A stretch of 64,000 nt of DNA. It comes from Mycobacterium sp. IS-1496. GTDB taxonomy: Bacteria; Actinomycetota; Actinomycetes; Mycobacteriales; Mycobacteriaceae. The translations under genes were made by a program, and so were the position numbers. Numbering within the stretch: position 1 is the stretch's first letter; each line of letters opens with the position of its first letter. Shown here one piece after another: positions 57,154 through 64,000 of this stretch. The notes beneath the pieces were generated by a model. That model worked only from the letters and a program-made list of their open reading frames with translations. It had not been told where the DNA came from and did not search any database. The stretch spans positions 1-64,000 of the forward strand of contig NZ_LQIU01000006.1 in NCBI RefSeq assembly GCF_001499995.1, in the 5' to 3' direction.

Positions 57154-58055
57154 TGACGCCGCGCTGGTTGGAGGTGGCCACCCCCGCGGGGCAACTGCGG
57201 GCGCTGGTCTGGGGCCCGCAGGACGGCCCGGTCGCCCTGTGCCTGCACGGGTTCCCCGACACCGCATACGGATGGCGGAAACTGGCCCCGGCACTGACCG
57301 GGGCCGGCTGGCGGGTGGTGGCGCCGTTCATGCGCGGTTACGTGCCGTCGTCGGTGCCGTCCGACCGCAGCTACCACGTGGGGGCGTTGATGGACGACGC
57401 GCTGCGGGTGCTCGCCGCGGCGGGGCCGACGGGTCGTGACGTCATCATCGGACACGACTGGGGCGCCATCGCCGGGACCGGCCTGGCGGCGATGCCGCAC
57501 AGCCCGTTCGAGCGGGCCGTCATCATGTCGGTGCCGCCGGCCGCCGCGTTCCGGCCGCTCGGCAAGGTGCCGAACGGGCTGCGGCTGGCCGCCCAACTGC
57601 CCCGGCAGATGCTGCGCAGCTGGTACATCTTCTACTTCCAGCTGCCCTGGCTGCCGGACCGGTCCGCGTCGTGGGTGGTGCCCCGGCTGTGGCGGCAGTG
57701 GTCACCCGGCTATCACGCCGCCGACGACGTGCGCCACGTCGACGCGGCCATCGGCGCGCGCCGGCGGTGGCGGGCCGCGCTCGGCTACTACCGCGACACC
57801 GTCCGCAACACTCGGCCACCCGCGCAGTACGCCGAGCTGCACCGGCACTGGCTGTCGGCGCCCGCACTGCCGACGCTGTACCTGCACGGCCGCGACGACG
57901 GTTGCGCCACAGCCGATTTCACGCCCTGGGTGCAGCGGGTGCTGCCCGAGGGGAGTGCGACCGCGGTCGTCGACGACGCCGGGCACTTCCTGCAGCTCGA
58001 CCAACCCGACGTGGTCGGCCACCACGTCGTCGACTTCATCGGGACCGTCCGCTAG
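57153..58055 (+). CDS. Epoxide hydrolase-like alpha/beta hydrolase
   Basis: A 300-residue alpha/beta hydrolase with an Asp nucleophile, Asp102 in IGHDWGA, as in epoxide hydrolases and haloalkane dehalogenases. The oxyanion motif is LHGFPDTAYGW and the catalytic His is in DDAGHFLQLDQP. A cap domain with SWYIFYFQLPWLPD carries a Tyr that could activate an epoxide. It is coupled to the orphan Mam pair, an unusual pairing that might link lipid import to ring or epoxide opening (inference). The 3' end overlaps the convergent SDR by 4 bp. Confidence 0.85.
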   Translation: MTPRWLEVATPAGQLRALVWGPQDGPVALCLHGFPDTAYGWRKLAPALTGAGWRVVAPFMRGYVPSSVPSDRSYHVGALMDDALRVLAAAGPTGRDVIIGHDWGAIAGTGLAAMPHSPFERAVIMSVPPAAAFRPLGKVPNGLRLAAQLPRQMLRSWYIFYFQLPWLPDRSASWVVPRLWRQWSPGYHAADDVRHVDAAIGARRRWRAALGYYRDTVRNTRPPAQYAELHRHWLSAPALPTLYLHGRDDGCATADFTPWVQRVLPEGSATAVVDDAGHFLQLDQPDVVGHHVVDFIGTVR

Positions 58056-58855
58056 GAGCGCTTCACACCGGGGTGGGTGCGGCCCAGCATGGGCAGGAGC
58101 AACCGCCGGGGGGCAAGGTGGTTGAGCGCCGCGGCGACCCGGTTCGGCGTTCCGGGAACGATGACCGCCCGCCCCGCCGCCAACCCGTCGACCCCCGCCC
58201 TGGCCACCTCGTCGGCACCGCGCCAGAGGAACTTCGGCAGCATCTTCTCCGCCTCGTCGTCCGGGATACCGGCCTGTTCGCCGAAGCCGGTGCGGACCGG
58301 TCCCGGACACAGGGTCGCCGCCGAGACGCCGGTCCCGCGCAACTCCTCGTGCAACGCGTGGGTGTAGGACAGCACGAACGCCTTGGCCGCACCGTAGGTC
58401 GCCTGCCCGGGCACCTGGCCGAACGCGCCGACGGAGGCGACGTTGAGCACCGCGCCCCGGCCGCGCGCGACCATCCCCGGGACGAATCGGCTGCACAGGT
58501 CGACCACCGCGGCGACGTCGAGTTCGACCAGCCTCAGCTCGGCCGCCGGATCGGCCGCCGCGACGGGGCCCAGGTTCGCCATGCCCGCGTTGTTGACCAG
58601 GATGTCCACCTCGACGCCGAGAGCGCCGATCCGGTCCGGCAGGGCGGCGCGGTCCTGCGGGCGCGACAGGTCGGTGGGCAGGGCGTGCGCGGTGGGGCCG
58701 AGCTCGTCGGCCAGCGCCCGCAACTGGTCGCCGCGGCGGGCGACGAGCGCGAGACCGTATCCGCGCCTTGCCAATTCGCGGGCGATCTGCTCGCCGATCC
58801 CGGATGACGCGCCGGTGACGAGCGCCACCCCGGTGCTGCTGCTGGCCGGAAGCAT
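58052..58855 (-). CDS. Short-chain dehydrogenase/reductase
   Basis: A 267-residue classical SDR: TGASSGIG (14-21), NNAGMANLG, NVASVGAFGQVPGQ and YGAAK. Arg40/Arg41 after the second strand (LVARR) suggest NADP. The C-terminal APRRLLLPMLGRTHPGVKRS resembles the membrane-associated end of several mycobacterial SDRs acting on lipids. Start at 58855. Divergent from the WS/DGAT-like gene 25 bp away. Confidence 0.87.
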   Translation of the reverse strand: MLPASSSTGVALVTGASSGIGEQIARELARRGYGLALVARRGDQLRALADELGPTAHALPTDLSRPQDRAALPDRIGALGVEVDILVNNAGMANLGPVAAADPAAELRLVELDVAAVVDLCSRFVPGMVARGRGAVLNVASVGAFGQVPGQATYGAAKAFVLSYTHALHEELRGTGVSAATLCPGPVRTGFGEQAGIPDDEAEKMLPKFLWRGADEVARAGVDGLAAGRAVIVPGTPNRVAAALNHLAPRRLLLPMLGRTHPGVKRS

Positions 58856-58866
58856 GCGGCGAAGCC

Positions 58867-58872
58867 TAACCT
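58867..58872 (+). promoter_or_regulatory. -10 of the WS/DGAT-like gene
   Basis: TAACCT fits TANNNT, 8 nt before ATG 58881, indicating a nearly leaderless mRNA. Confidence 0.45.
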
Positions 58873-58880
58873 CGGACGCT

Positions 58881-60143
58881 ATGACGGCGCGGCGGCTCGC
58901 GGCGGTCGACGCCCAGAATCACTGGATGTCGGCCAAGATGCCGGACGACCAGTTCCTGGTCTACTGCTTCGCCGGGGTGCCGCGGGATCCGCCCCGCACG
59001 CTCGCCGCGGTGCTCCACCGGGCCCGGGCCTGCGGGGAGTTGCGGCTGCGGGTGCGTGACCGGGGTCGGCTGACGTATCCGGAGTGGGCCGACGGCGGCG
59101 TGGACGTCGGACAAGTGCGCACGCACACCGTCGCCGACTGGCCGGAGTGCCTGGCCGCGGTCTCCGCGCTGACCGCCGACCAACTCGACGCGCGGACGTC
59201 CGCCTGGCGCCTGCACGTGTTCACCGCGGTGCGGGGAGTGCCCGGAGTCGAGGGTGAGGGCACCGTGGCGGTGGTGCAGATGTCGCACGCGCTGGCCGAC
59301 GGGAAGCGGTCCGCGGCGTTGGCGGCGTGGCTGTTCGGCAGGCCCACGCCGGTCGACGCGGTGCCGGTCGCGCCGTGGGAAACCGCGACGCTTCCGGTGC
59401 GGGCGGTCCGCGCGGCCCGCGGCCACCGGCAGCTGATGCGCGATGTGGATGCCGGAGTGGTTGCCGCACAAGCTGATCCGCGCCCCGCGCTGCGCAGCAA
59501 CGCCCTCCCGGCCGAAGAACGGGGGCTGCGGGTCCTGATCCGCCGCCGCGCCGCATTGGGCACTGCCACGGTCACCGTCGGGGTGCTGGCGGCCGTCTCC
59601 CGGGCGCTGGCCGACCATCTGCGCGAACTGGGCGACGATCCGTCCTCTCTCGGCGCCGAGGTGCCGATGGCCGGCCCGGGGCCGCGGCGGGCCAACAACC
59701 ACTTCGGCAACGTCGGGGTCGGGCTGCACCCGGACCTGCCGTACCCCGAGCGCAGAGCGCGCATCGCCGAGGAGTTGGCGCAACGCAGACAGCGGGCCGC
59801 ACACCCGGGGATGCGGGCCGCCGCCCTGGCGTCGGCCGCCGTGCCCGCCCCGCTGGTCCGATGGGGCGTCCGCGCCTTCGACCCGTCGGTGCGCTCACCG
59901 ACGGCGACCGGCAACACCGTCGTCTCCAGCGTCCACCGCGGCGCCGCCGACCTGTACTTCGGCGGTGCCCCGGTGGTGCTGACGACCGGGTGTCCGTCGG
60001 TGTCGCCGATGATGGGGCTGACCCACGGCGTTCACGGCATCGGCGACACCGTCGCGGTCAGCGTGCACGCCGCCGAGTCGGCCGTGGGGGACATCGACGC
60101 GTACGTGTCCCGGTTGGCCGGCGCGCTGGACAGACGCGCGTAG
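58881..60143 (+). CDS. WS/DGAT-family acyltransferase-like protein
   Basis: A 420-residue protein with the layout of wax ester synthase/diacylglycerol acyltransferases. The N-terminal half has VVQMSHALADGKRSA, which replaces the first His of the usual HHxxxDG motif with Ser but keeps the catalytic His and DG. The C-terminal half is DUF1298-like, with VPMAGPGPRRANNHFGNVGVG. It may esterify an alcohol or diacylglycerol with acyl-CoA. ATG 58881; the frame is open further upstream only antisense to the SDR. Confidence 0.8.
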   Translation: MTARRLAAVDAQNHWMSAKMPDDQFLVYCFAGVPRDPPRTLAAVLHRARACGELRLRVRDRGRLTYPEWADGGVDVGQVRTHTVADWPECLAAVSALTADQLDARTSAWRLHVFTAVRGVPGVEGEGTVAVVQMSHALADGKRSAALAAWLFGRPTPVDAVPVAPWETATLPVRAVRAARGHRQLMRDVDAGVVAAQADPRPALRSNALPAEERGLRVLIRRRAALGTATVTVGVLAAVSRALADHLRELGDDPSSLGAEVPMAGPGPRRANNHFGNVGVGLHPDLPYPERRARIAEELAQRRQRAAHPGMRAAALASAAVPAPLVRWGVRAFDPSVRSPTATGNTVVSSVHRGAADLYFGGAPVVLTTGCPSVSPMMGLTHGVHGIGDTVAVSVHAAESAVGDIDAYVSRLAGALDRRA

Positions 60144-60179
60144 GCACCGGTGGGGTGGTCCCCGGCTTAACACATGGCC

Positions 60180-60185
60180 TAGATT
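60180..60185 (+). promoter_or_regulatory. -10 of the DoxX gene (leaderless)
   Basis: TAGATT fits TANNNT; 7 nt separate it from ATG 60193. Confidence 0.55.
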
Positions 60186-60192
60186 CTGTTAC

Positions 60193-60726
60193 ATGACTGC
60201 CTACGACTGGGCCTCGGATACAGGCGTTCTGATCCTGCGAGTGGTGCTCGGCCTGACCATGGCTGCGCACGGCTACAACAAGTTCTTCGGCGGCGGCCGG
60301 ATACCCGGCACCGCCGGGTGGTTCGACAGCATCGGCATGAAGCCGGGCATGTTCCACGCCCGGGTCGCCGCCACCACGGAGATGGCAGCGGGCATCGGAC
60401 TCGCCCTCGGCCTGCTCACCCCGGTGCCTGCCGCCGGGTTCGTCGCGCTGATGCTGGTCGCCGCGTGGACCGTGCACCGCGCCAACGGCTTCTTCATCGT
60501 CAAGGAGGGCTGGGAGTACAACCTCGTCCTCGCCGCCGCGGCGGTCGCCATCCCGGCGATCGGGCCGGGCAGGCTCAGCCTGGACTACGCCCTCTTCCAC
60601 GGCACGGCGGTGTGGGACGTGGTGCAGGGTTGGTGGGGTCTGGTGATCGCGCTGGCCCTGGGCCTCGCCGGCGGCGTCGGCCAGTTGGCGATCTTCTACA
60701 GCCCGCCGGCCAAGACCGGCGCCTGA
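60193..60726 (+). CDS. DoxX-family membrane protein
   Basis: A 177-residue DoxX protein with four helices: VLILRVVLGLTMAAHGYNKF at the N-terminus, EMAAGIGLALGLLTPVPAAG in the second helix region, then FFIVKEGWEYNLVLAAAAVA. In M. tuberculosis a DoxX protein takes part in a membrane-associated oxidoreductase complex with SodA and SseA; this one is not that gene by context. It has its own leaderless promoter and lies 62 bp upstream of the KstR-box-controlled DUF3556 gene. Confidence 0.87.
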   Translation: MTAYDWASDTGVLILRVVLGLTMAAHGYNKFFGGGRIPGTAGWFDSIGMKPGMFHARVAATTEMAAGIGLALGLLTPVPAAGFVALMLVAAWTVHRANGFFIVKEGWEYNLVLAAAAVAIPAIGPGRLSLDYALFHGTAVWDVVQGWWGLVIALALGLAGGVGQLAIFYSPPAKTGA

Positions 60727-60763
60727 CATAGGCGCGGACATCCCACAACCCGTTCCGCGAGAC

Positions 60764-60781
60764 TAGAACACGTTCTAATCT
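60764..60781 (+). promoter_or_regulatory. KstR operator and leaderless -10 of the DUF3556 gene
   Basis: TAGAACACGTTCTA (60764-60777) is a perfect palindrome and a perfect fit to TNNAACNNGTTNNA. It overlaps the -10 hexamer TAATCT (60776-60781), which is 7 nt before ATG 60789, so bound KstR would block the promoter. Confidence 0.75.
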
Positions 60782-60788
60782 TTGGGGC

Positions 60789-62567
60789 ATGGGATTTCTC
60801 AAGCCCGACATGCCCGTCGTCGACTTCGCCGAGTGGAGCAAGGGCACGCGCTCGGAGAAGATCCGGCCGATGGCCCGCCACTGGGCCGAGGTCGGGTTCG
60901 GCACGCCCGTCGTGATGCACCTGTTCTACGTCGCGAAGATCCTGCTCTACATCCTCGGCGGCTGGCTGTTCGCGCTGGCCACCCCCGGCGTCGACGGTTT
61001 CACCGACGTGGCGCAGTGGTGGACCGAACCGATCGTGTTCCAGAAGGTCGTGCTGTACACGATGCTGTTCGAGGTCGTCGGCCTCGGCTGTGGGTTCGGC
61101 CCGCTGAACAACCGGTTCTTCCCGCCGATGGGGTCGATCCTGTACTGGCTGCGGCCAGGAACCATCCGCCTACCTCCGTGGCCGGACCGGGTGCGGCTGA
61201 CCAAGGGCGACACCCGCACCCCGGTCGACGTCGTGCTCTACGGGGCGCTGCTCGTGGTGCTGTTGACCGCGTTGTTCTCCGGCGGCACCGGGCCGGTTCC
61301 CGCGCTGGGGACGACGGTCGGTGTGCTGCCGCTCTGGCAGATCTGGACCATCCTCGGGCTCCTGGCAGTGCTGGGACTGCGCGACAAGGTGATCTTCCTG
61401 GCCGCGCGCGGTGAGGTCTACGGCTCCTTCACCGTCGCCTTCTTGTTCGTCGGCTACGGCGTGGACATGCTGCTGGCGGCCAAGCTCGTCTGCGTCGCGA
61501 TCTGGATGGGCGCGGCGACCTCGAAACTCAACAAGCACTTCCCGTTCGTGATCTCGACGATGATGTCGAACAATCCGCTGATCCGGACGAAGTCGTTGAA
61601 GCGCAGATTCTTCGAGAAGTTCCCCGACGACCTGCGGCCCGGCCGCGTCTCCAGGTTCATCGCCCACTTCAGCACCGCCGTCGAGATGTTGGTGCCGTTG
61701 GCGCTGCTGTTCAGCCACGGCGGCTGGCCGACGGCGATCGCGGCGTTCGTGATGCTGATCTTCCACTTCGGCATCCTGTCGGCGATTCCGATGGGCGTGC
61801 CGCTGGAGTGGAACGTCTTCATGATGTTCTGCGTGGTGACGTTGTTCGTCGGCCACGCCGAACTCGGTCTGTCCGAGATGAGCACGCCGCTGCCCGCGGT
61901 GTTGTTCGCCGTGCTGGCCGTCACCGTCGCGCTCGGCAACCTGTTCCCCCGCAAGATCTCGTTCCTGCCCGGTATGCGGTATTACGCGGGCAACTGGGAC
62001 ACCTCGTGGTGGTGCATCAAGCCGTCGGCGAACGAGAAGATCGAGCGCGGGCTCGTGGCCATCGCCAGCATGCCCGCCTCCCAGCTCGAGAAGGTCTACG
62101 GCAGCCCTGAGCAGGCGATGATCTACCTCTACAAGGGATATGCGTTCCGGGGCTTCAACTCGCACGGCAAGGCGTTGCTGACCCTGGTGCACAACGCGCT
62201 CGCCGGACGGAACCAGGACGACTACGTCATCACCGAGGGTGAACGGTTGTGCAGCACCGCCGTCGGCTGGAACTTCGGCGACGGCCACATGCACAACGAG
62301 CAGCTGATCGCGGCCATGCACAAGCGTTGTCACTTCGAACCGGGAGAGGTGCGCGTCATCCTGCTCGACGCACAACCCATCCACCGGCAGCGGCAGGAGT
62401 ACCGCCTGGTCGACGCCGCCACCGGCGAGTTCGAGCGTGGCTACGTCAACGTGGCCGACATGGTGACCGGTCAGCCGTGGTCGGACGACATCCCGGTGCA
62501 TGTGACGTGGCGCAAGGACGCCGACGGCGCGCCGAGAGTGCGGTCAGATCGCGAATCCGCGCAGTGA
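60789..62567 (+). CDS. DUF3556 transmembrane protein, KstR-controlled
   Basis: A 592-residue protein. The N-terminal two thirds hold about eight or nine membrane helices (VVMHLFYVAKILLYILGGWL and onwards, with a cytoplasmic loop SNNPLIRTKSLKRRFFEKFP). The C-terminal 190 residues are soluble, with YYAGNWDTSWWCIKPSANEK and GWNFGDGHMHNEQLIAAMHK, the DUF3556 region. No enzyme motif is certain; it could be a lipid-modifying or sterol-handling membrane protein. The perfect KstR operator over its promoter ties it to cholesterol catabolism (inference). GntR gene converges 6 bp away. Confidence 0.82.
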   Translation: MGFLKPDMPVVDFAEWSKGTRSEKIRPMARHWAEVGFGTPVVMHLFYVAKILLYILGGWLFALATPGVDGFTDVAQWWTEPIVFQKVVLYTMLFEVVGLGCGFGPLNNRFFPPMGSILYWLRPGTIRLPPWPDRVRLTKGDTRTPVDVVLYGALLVVLLTALFSGGTGPVPALGTTVGVLPLWQIWTILGLLAVLGLRDKVIFLAARGEVYGSFTVAFLFVGYGVDMLLAAKLVCVAIWMGAATSKLNKHFPFVISTMMSNNPLIRTKSLKRRFFEKFPDDLRPGRVSRFIAHFSTAVEMLVPLALLFSHGGWPTAIAAFVMLIFHFGILSAIPMGVPLEWNVFMMFCVVTLFVGHAELGLSEMSTPLPAVLFAVLAVTVALGNLFPRKISFLPGMRYYAGNWDTSWWCIKPSANEKIERGLVAIASMPASQLEKVYGSPEQAMIYLYKGYAFRGFNSHGKALLTLVHNALAGRNQDDYVITEGERLCSTAVGWNFGDGHMHNEQLIAAMHKRCHFEPGEVRVILLDAQPIHRQRQEYRLVDAATGEFERGYVNVADMVTGQPWSDDIPVHVTWRKDADGAPRVRSDRESAQ

Positions 62568-62573
62568 GGCCGC

Positions 62574-63359
62574 TCAGCCCATGACGTCGCGGACCTTCAC
62601 CGTCTCCAGGCCCTGAAGCAGCAGCGCGCGTGCGGTGTCGAGGTGTTTGCGCCAGTGCGCCTCGGCCGCCGCGCCGTCACCGGACCGCATCAGCTGCAGC
62701 AGCCTGCGGTAGGAGCGCATCAGCTTCTCGTAATCGGCCTTCGACGGCGGGTTGCTCTCCTTCATCGCGAACGCCGTGTGGCGCACGGTGATCTCGTGGA
62801 GCATGCCGGCCATGATGGTCAGCGTGGCGTTGCCGGACAGCTCGACCATGCGGCGGTGGAAGTCTCCGGTCGTCTCGGCGAGCCGGCCGGACTGCCAGCT
62901 GTGCGCGACGTGCTCGTCGAGGGTCCGCTCGAGTTCGTCGAAGGCGGCGGTGTCACCGGATTCGGTGAGCAACCGCACGGCCATCGGTTCGATGCCGGAG
63001 CGGGCGGTCATCACGTCGGCGATCGTCGCGCCGGACAACTCCAGCAGCAGCCCCGCCGGGCGCGCGACGATCTCCGGACCGGGCACCCGCACCCGGGCGC
63101 CGGTACGCGAACCGCGCCGGACCTCCACGAGGCGCTCGGATTCGAGGACCCGCACCGCCTCGCGCAGCGTCGGCCTGCTCACGCCGAAGTGGGCCATCAG
63201 CTCGGCCTCGTTGGGCAGGAAGTCGCCCTCCTTGAGCTTGCCGTCGACGACCATGCGGCGCAGGGTGCCGGCCACCAGTTCCGCCGTCTTGGGGGAGCGC
63301 ACAGCGGTCGTCGAAGGGCTCGCCCCGATCATGGGGGCCAGCGGTGTCGTTCGAGCCAC
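62574..63359 (-). CDS. GntR/FadR-family transcriptional regulator
   Basis: A 261-residue FadR-subfamily regulator. The winged HTH (about 23-92) has EAELMAHFGVSRPTLREAVRVLE; the FCD ligand domain (about 115-250) has metal-binding-type His/Asp positions (DFHRRMVELSGN, MLHEITVRH). GTG 63359 is supported by GGGAG 6 nt upstream. It is divergent from the thiolase gene and probably controls it and itself. The ligand may be an acyl-CoA or an organic acid. Confidence 0.88.
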   Translation of the reverse strand: MARTTPLAPMIGASPSTTAVRSPKTAELVAGTLRRMVVDGKLKEGDFLPNEAELMAHFGVSRPTLREAVRVLESERLVEVRRGSRTGARVRVPGPEIVARPAGLLLELSGATIADVMTARSGIEPMAVRLLTESGDTAAFDELERTLDEHVAHSWQSGRLAETTGDFHRRMVELSGNATLTIMAGMLHEITVRHTAFAMKESNPPSKADYEKLMRSYRRLLQLMRSGDGAAAEAHWRKHLDTARALLLQGLETVKVRDVMG

Positions 63360-63460
63360 CTGATCTCCCGGGTCCGCGCCACGCCGGCCGGCGGCCAGCT
63401 GTACAACTCAGTAAACCATCTGGACAGGCTGGACTGCGGCAAGCCGGCCCCACCAACCAG

Positions 63461-63493
63461 TAGGTTGACCTAGTAAACCTTGTCCTCTACCGT
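63461..63493 (+). promoter_or_regulatory. Thiolase promoter with a candidate GntR operator
   Basis: TTGACC (63465-63470), 17 bp, TACCGT (63488-63493) is the best sigma-A-type promoter in the window. TAGGTTGACCTA (63461-63472), a palindrome with 5-bp arms, covers the -35. AGTAAACC in the spacer (63472-63479) is repeated at 63410-63417. Confidence 0.55.
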
Positions 63494-63540
63494 CGTGTCC
63501 AAGTGTGTGGTTCGGTATCCGACTTCGAAGGAGAAGTGTC

Positions 63541-64000
63541 ATGGCTGAAGCCGTCATCGTCGAGGCAGTGCGGTCGCCCGTCGGCAAGCGCAACGGCGGA
63601 CTGTCGGGTGTGCACCCGGCCGAACTGTCCGCCCAGGTGCTCAACGGACTGGTGCAGCGCGCGGGCGTCGACCCGGCGCTGGTCGACGATGTCATCTGGG
63701 GCTGCGTCATGCAGGCCGGTGAGCAGGCCCTCGACATCGCGCGCACCGCGGTGCTGTCGGCCGGCTGGCCCGAGACCGTCCCGGGTGTGACCGTCGACCG
63801 CCAATGTGGTTCCAGCCAGCAGTCGCTGCACTTCGCCGTCGCCGGCGTGGTGGCCGGTCATTACGACGTGGTGGTCGCCGGCGGCGTCGAGTCGATGTCG
63901 CGGACCCCGATGGGTTCGTCGCTGGCCAACGGCGGCAACCCTTACGGCGAGTCGTTCAAGGCCCGCTACGACAAGACCCCCAACCAGGGCGTCGGCGCCG
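63541..64000 (+). CDS. Acetyl-CoA acyltransferase (thiolase), 5' part
   Basis: The first 153 codons of a thiolase; the gene runs off the window. RSPVGKRNGGLSG and VTVDRQCGSSQQSLH (catalytic Cys89) are clear. The CGSSQQ type resembles FadA5/FadA6-like degradative thiolases rather than the FadA3-like one at 122. AAGGAGAA (63528-63535) is the ribosome binding site for ATG 63541. It is divergent from the GntR regulator, its likely controller. Substrate cannot be told from this half. Confidence 0.9.
   Translation, partial: MAEAVIVEAVRSPVGKRNGGLSGVHPAELSAQVLNGLVQRAGVDPALVDDVIWGCVMQAGEQALDIARTAVLSAGWPETVPGVTVDRQCGSSQQSLHFAVAGVVAGHYDVVVAGGVESMSRTPMGSSLANGGNPYGESFKARYDKTPNQGVGA

Overview
The window is high-GC actinobacterial DNA from a mycobacterium, most likely a fast-growing, environmental-type Mycolicibacterium (inference). 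The main evidence is gene order. From 122 to 46943 it follows the order I recall for Mycobacterium tuberculosis Rv1074c to Rv1112: thiolase, SGNH esterase, lipU, cbs, pra, metB, greA, DUF4307, mca, thioredoxin-domain protein, hemolysin III, Z-prenyl synthase, coaA, glyA, desA2, phoH2, fum, glpX, DUF4245, AI-2E permease, 3beta-HSD, xseB, xseA, a lipid-droplet-type protein, ispH, DUF6542 and ychF. No rRNA, tRNA, CRISPR array, prophage or intact insertion sequence is visible.

Inserted blocks interrupt this backbone. (1) 5957-7126: a glutaryl-CoA-dehydrogenase-like acyl-CoA dehydrogenase between pra and metB. (2) 13428-17048: a four-gene membrane operon in which every junction overlaps by 4 nt. 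It encodes two paralogous polytopic proteins, a cytochrome-oxidase subunit III-like protein and a subunit IV-like protein, and it diverges from a TetR regulator followed by a ketosteroid-isomerase-like gene. (3) 18715-21107: a membrane protein and two tandem paralogous four-helix membrane proteins. (4) 27507-31995: a DosR/DosS (DevR/DevS) hypoxia two-component system with an Acg-type nitroreductase and an NAD-dependent epimerase, with DosR-box-like sites. (5) 35260-39722: a dienelactone-hydrolase-like protein with an N-terminal tandem repeat, two SDRs and an MgtC-family protein.

After ychF (46943) the synteny ends and the rest looks accessory. It holds a DUF1801 protein, a 5'-truncated methyltransferase remnant, a serine-hydrolase lipoprotein, a permuted papain-fold peptidase, and an operon of an alpha/beta hydrolase, a 977-residue kinase/aminotransferase fusion and a class III nucleotide cyclase. 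It continues with a VOC protein, an orphan pair of Mce-associated membrane proteins coupled to an epoxide-hydrolase-like enzyme, an SDR, a WS/DGAT-like acyltransferase, a DoxX protein, a DUF3556 membrane protein, a GntR regulator and a thiolase that runs off the right edge.

Regulation can partly be read. Many genes have a TANNNT -10 hexamer ending 6-9 nt before the start codon, which indicates leaderless or nearly leaderless mRNAs. Two perfect KstR-type operators (TNNAACNNGTTNNA) sit on the promoters of the 3beta-HSD and DUF3556 genes, linking both to sterol catabolism. A palindrome lies over the desA2 promoter. A 44-codon ORF overlapping phoH2 by 4 nt fits the phoAT antitoxin. The best candidates for little-described systems are the COX3/COX4-like membrane operon and the kinase-lyase-cyclase operon.
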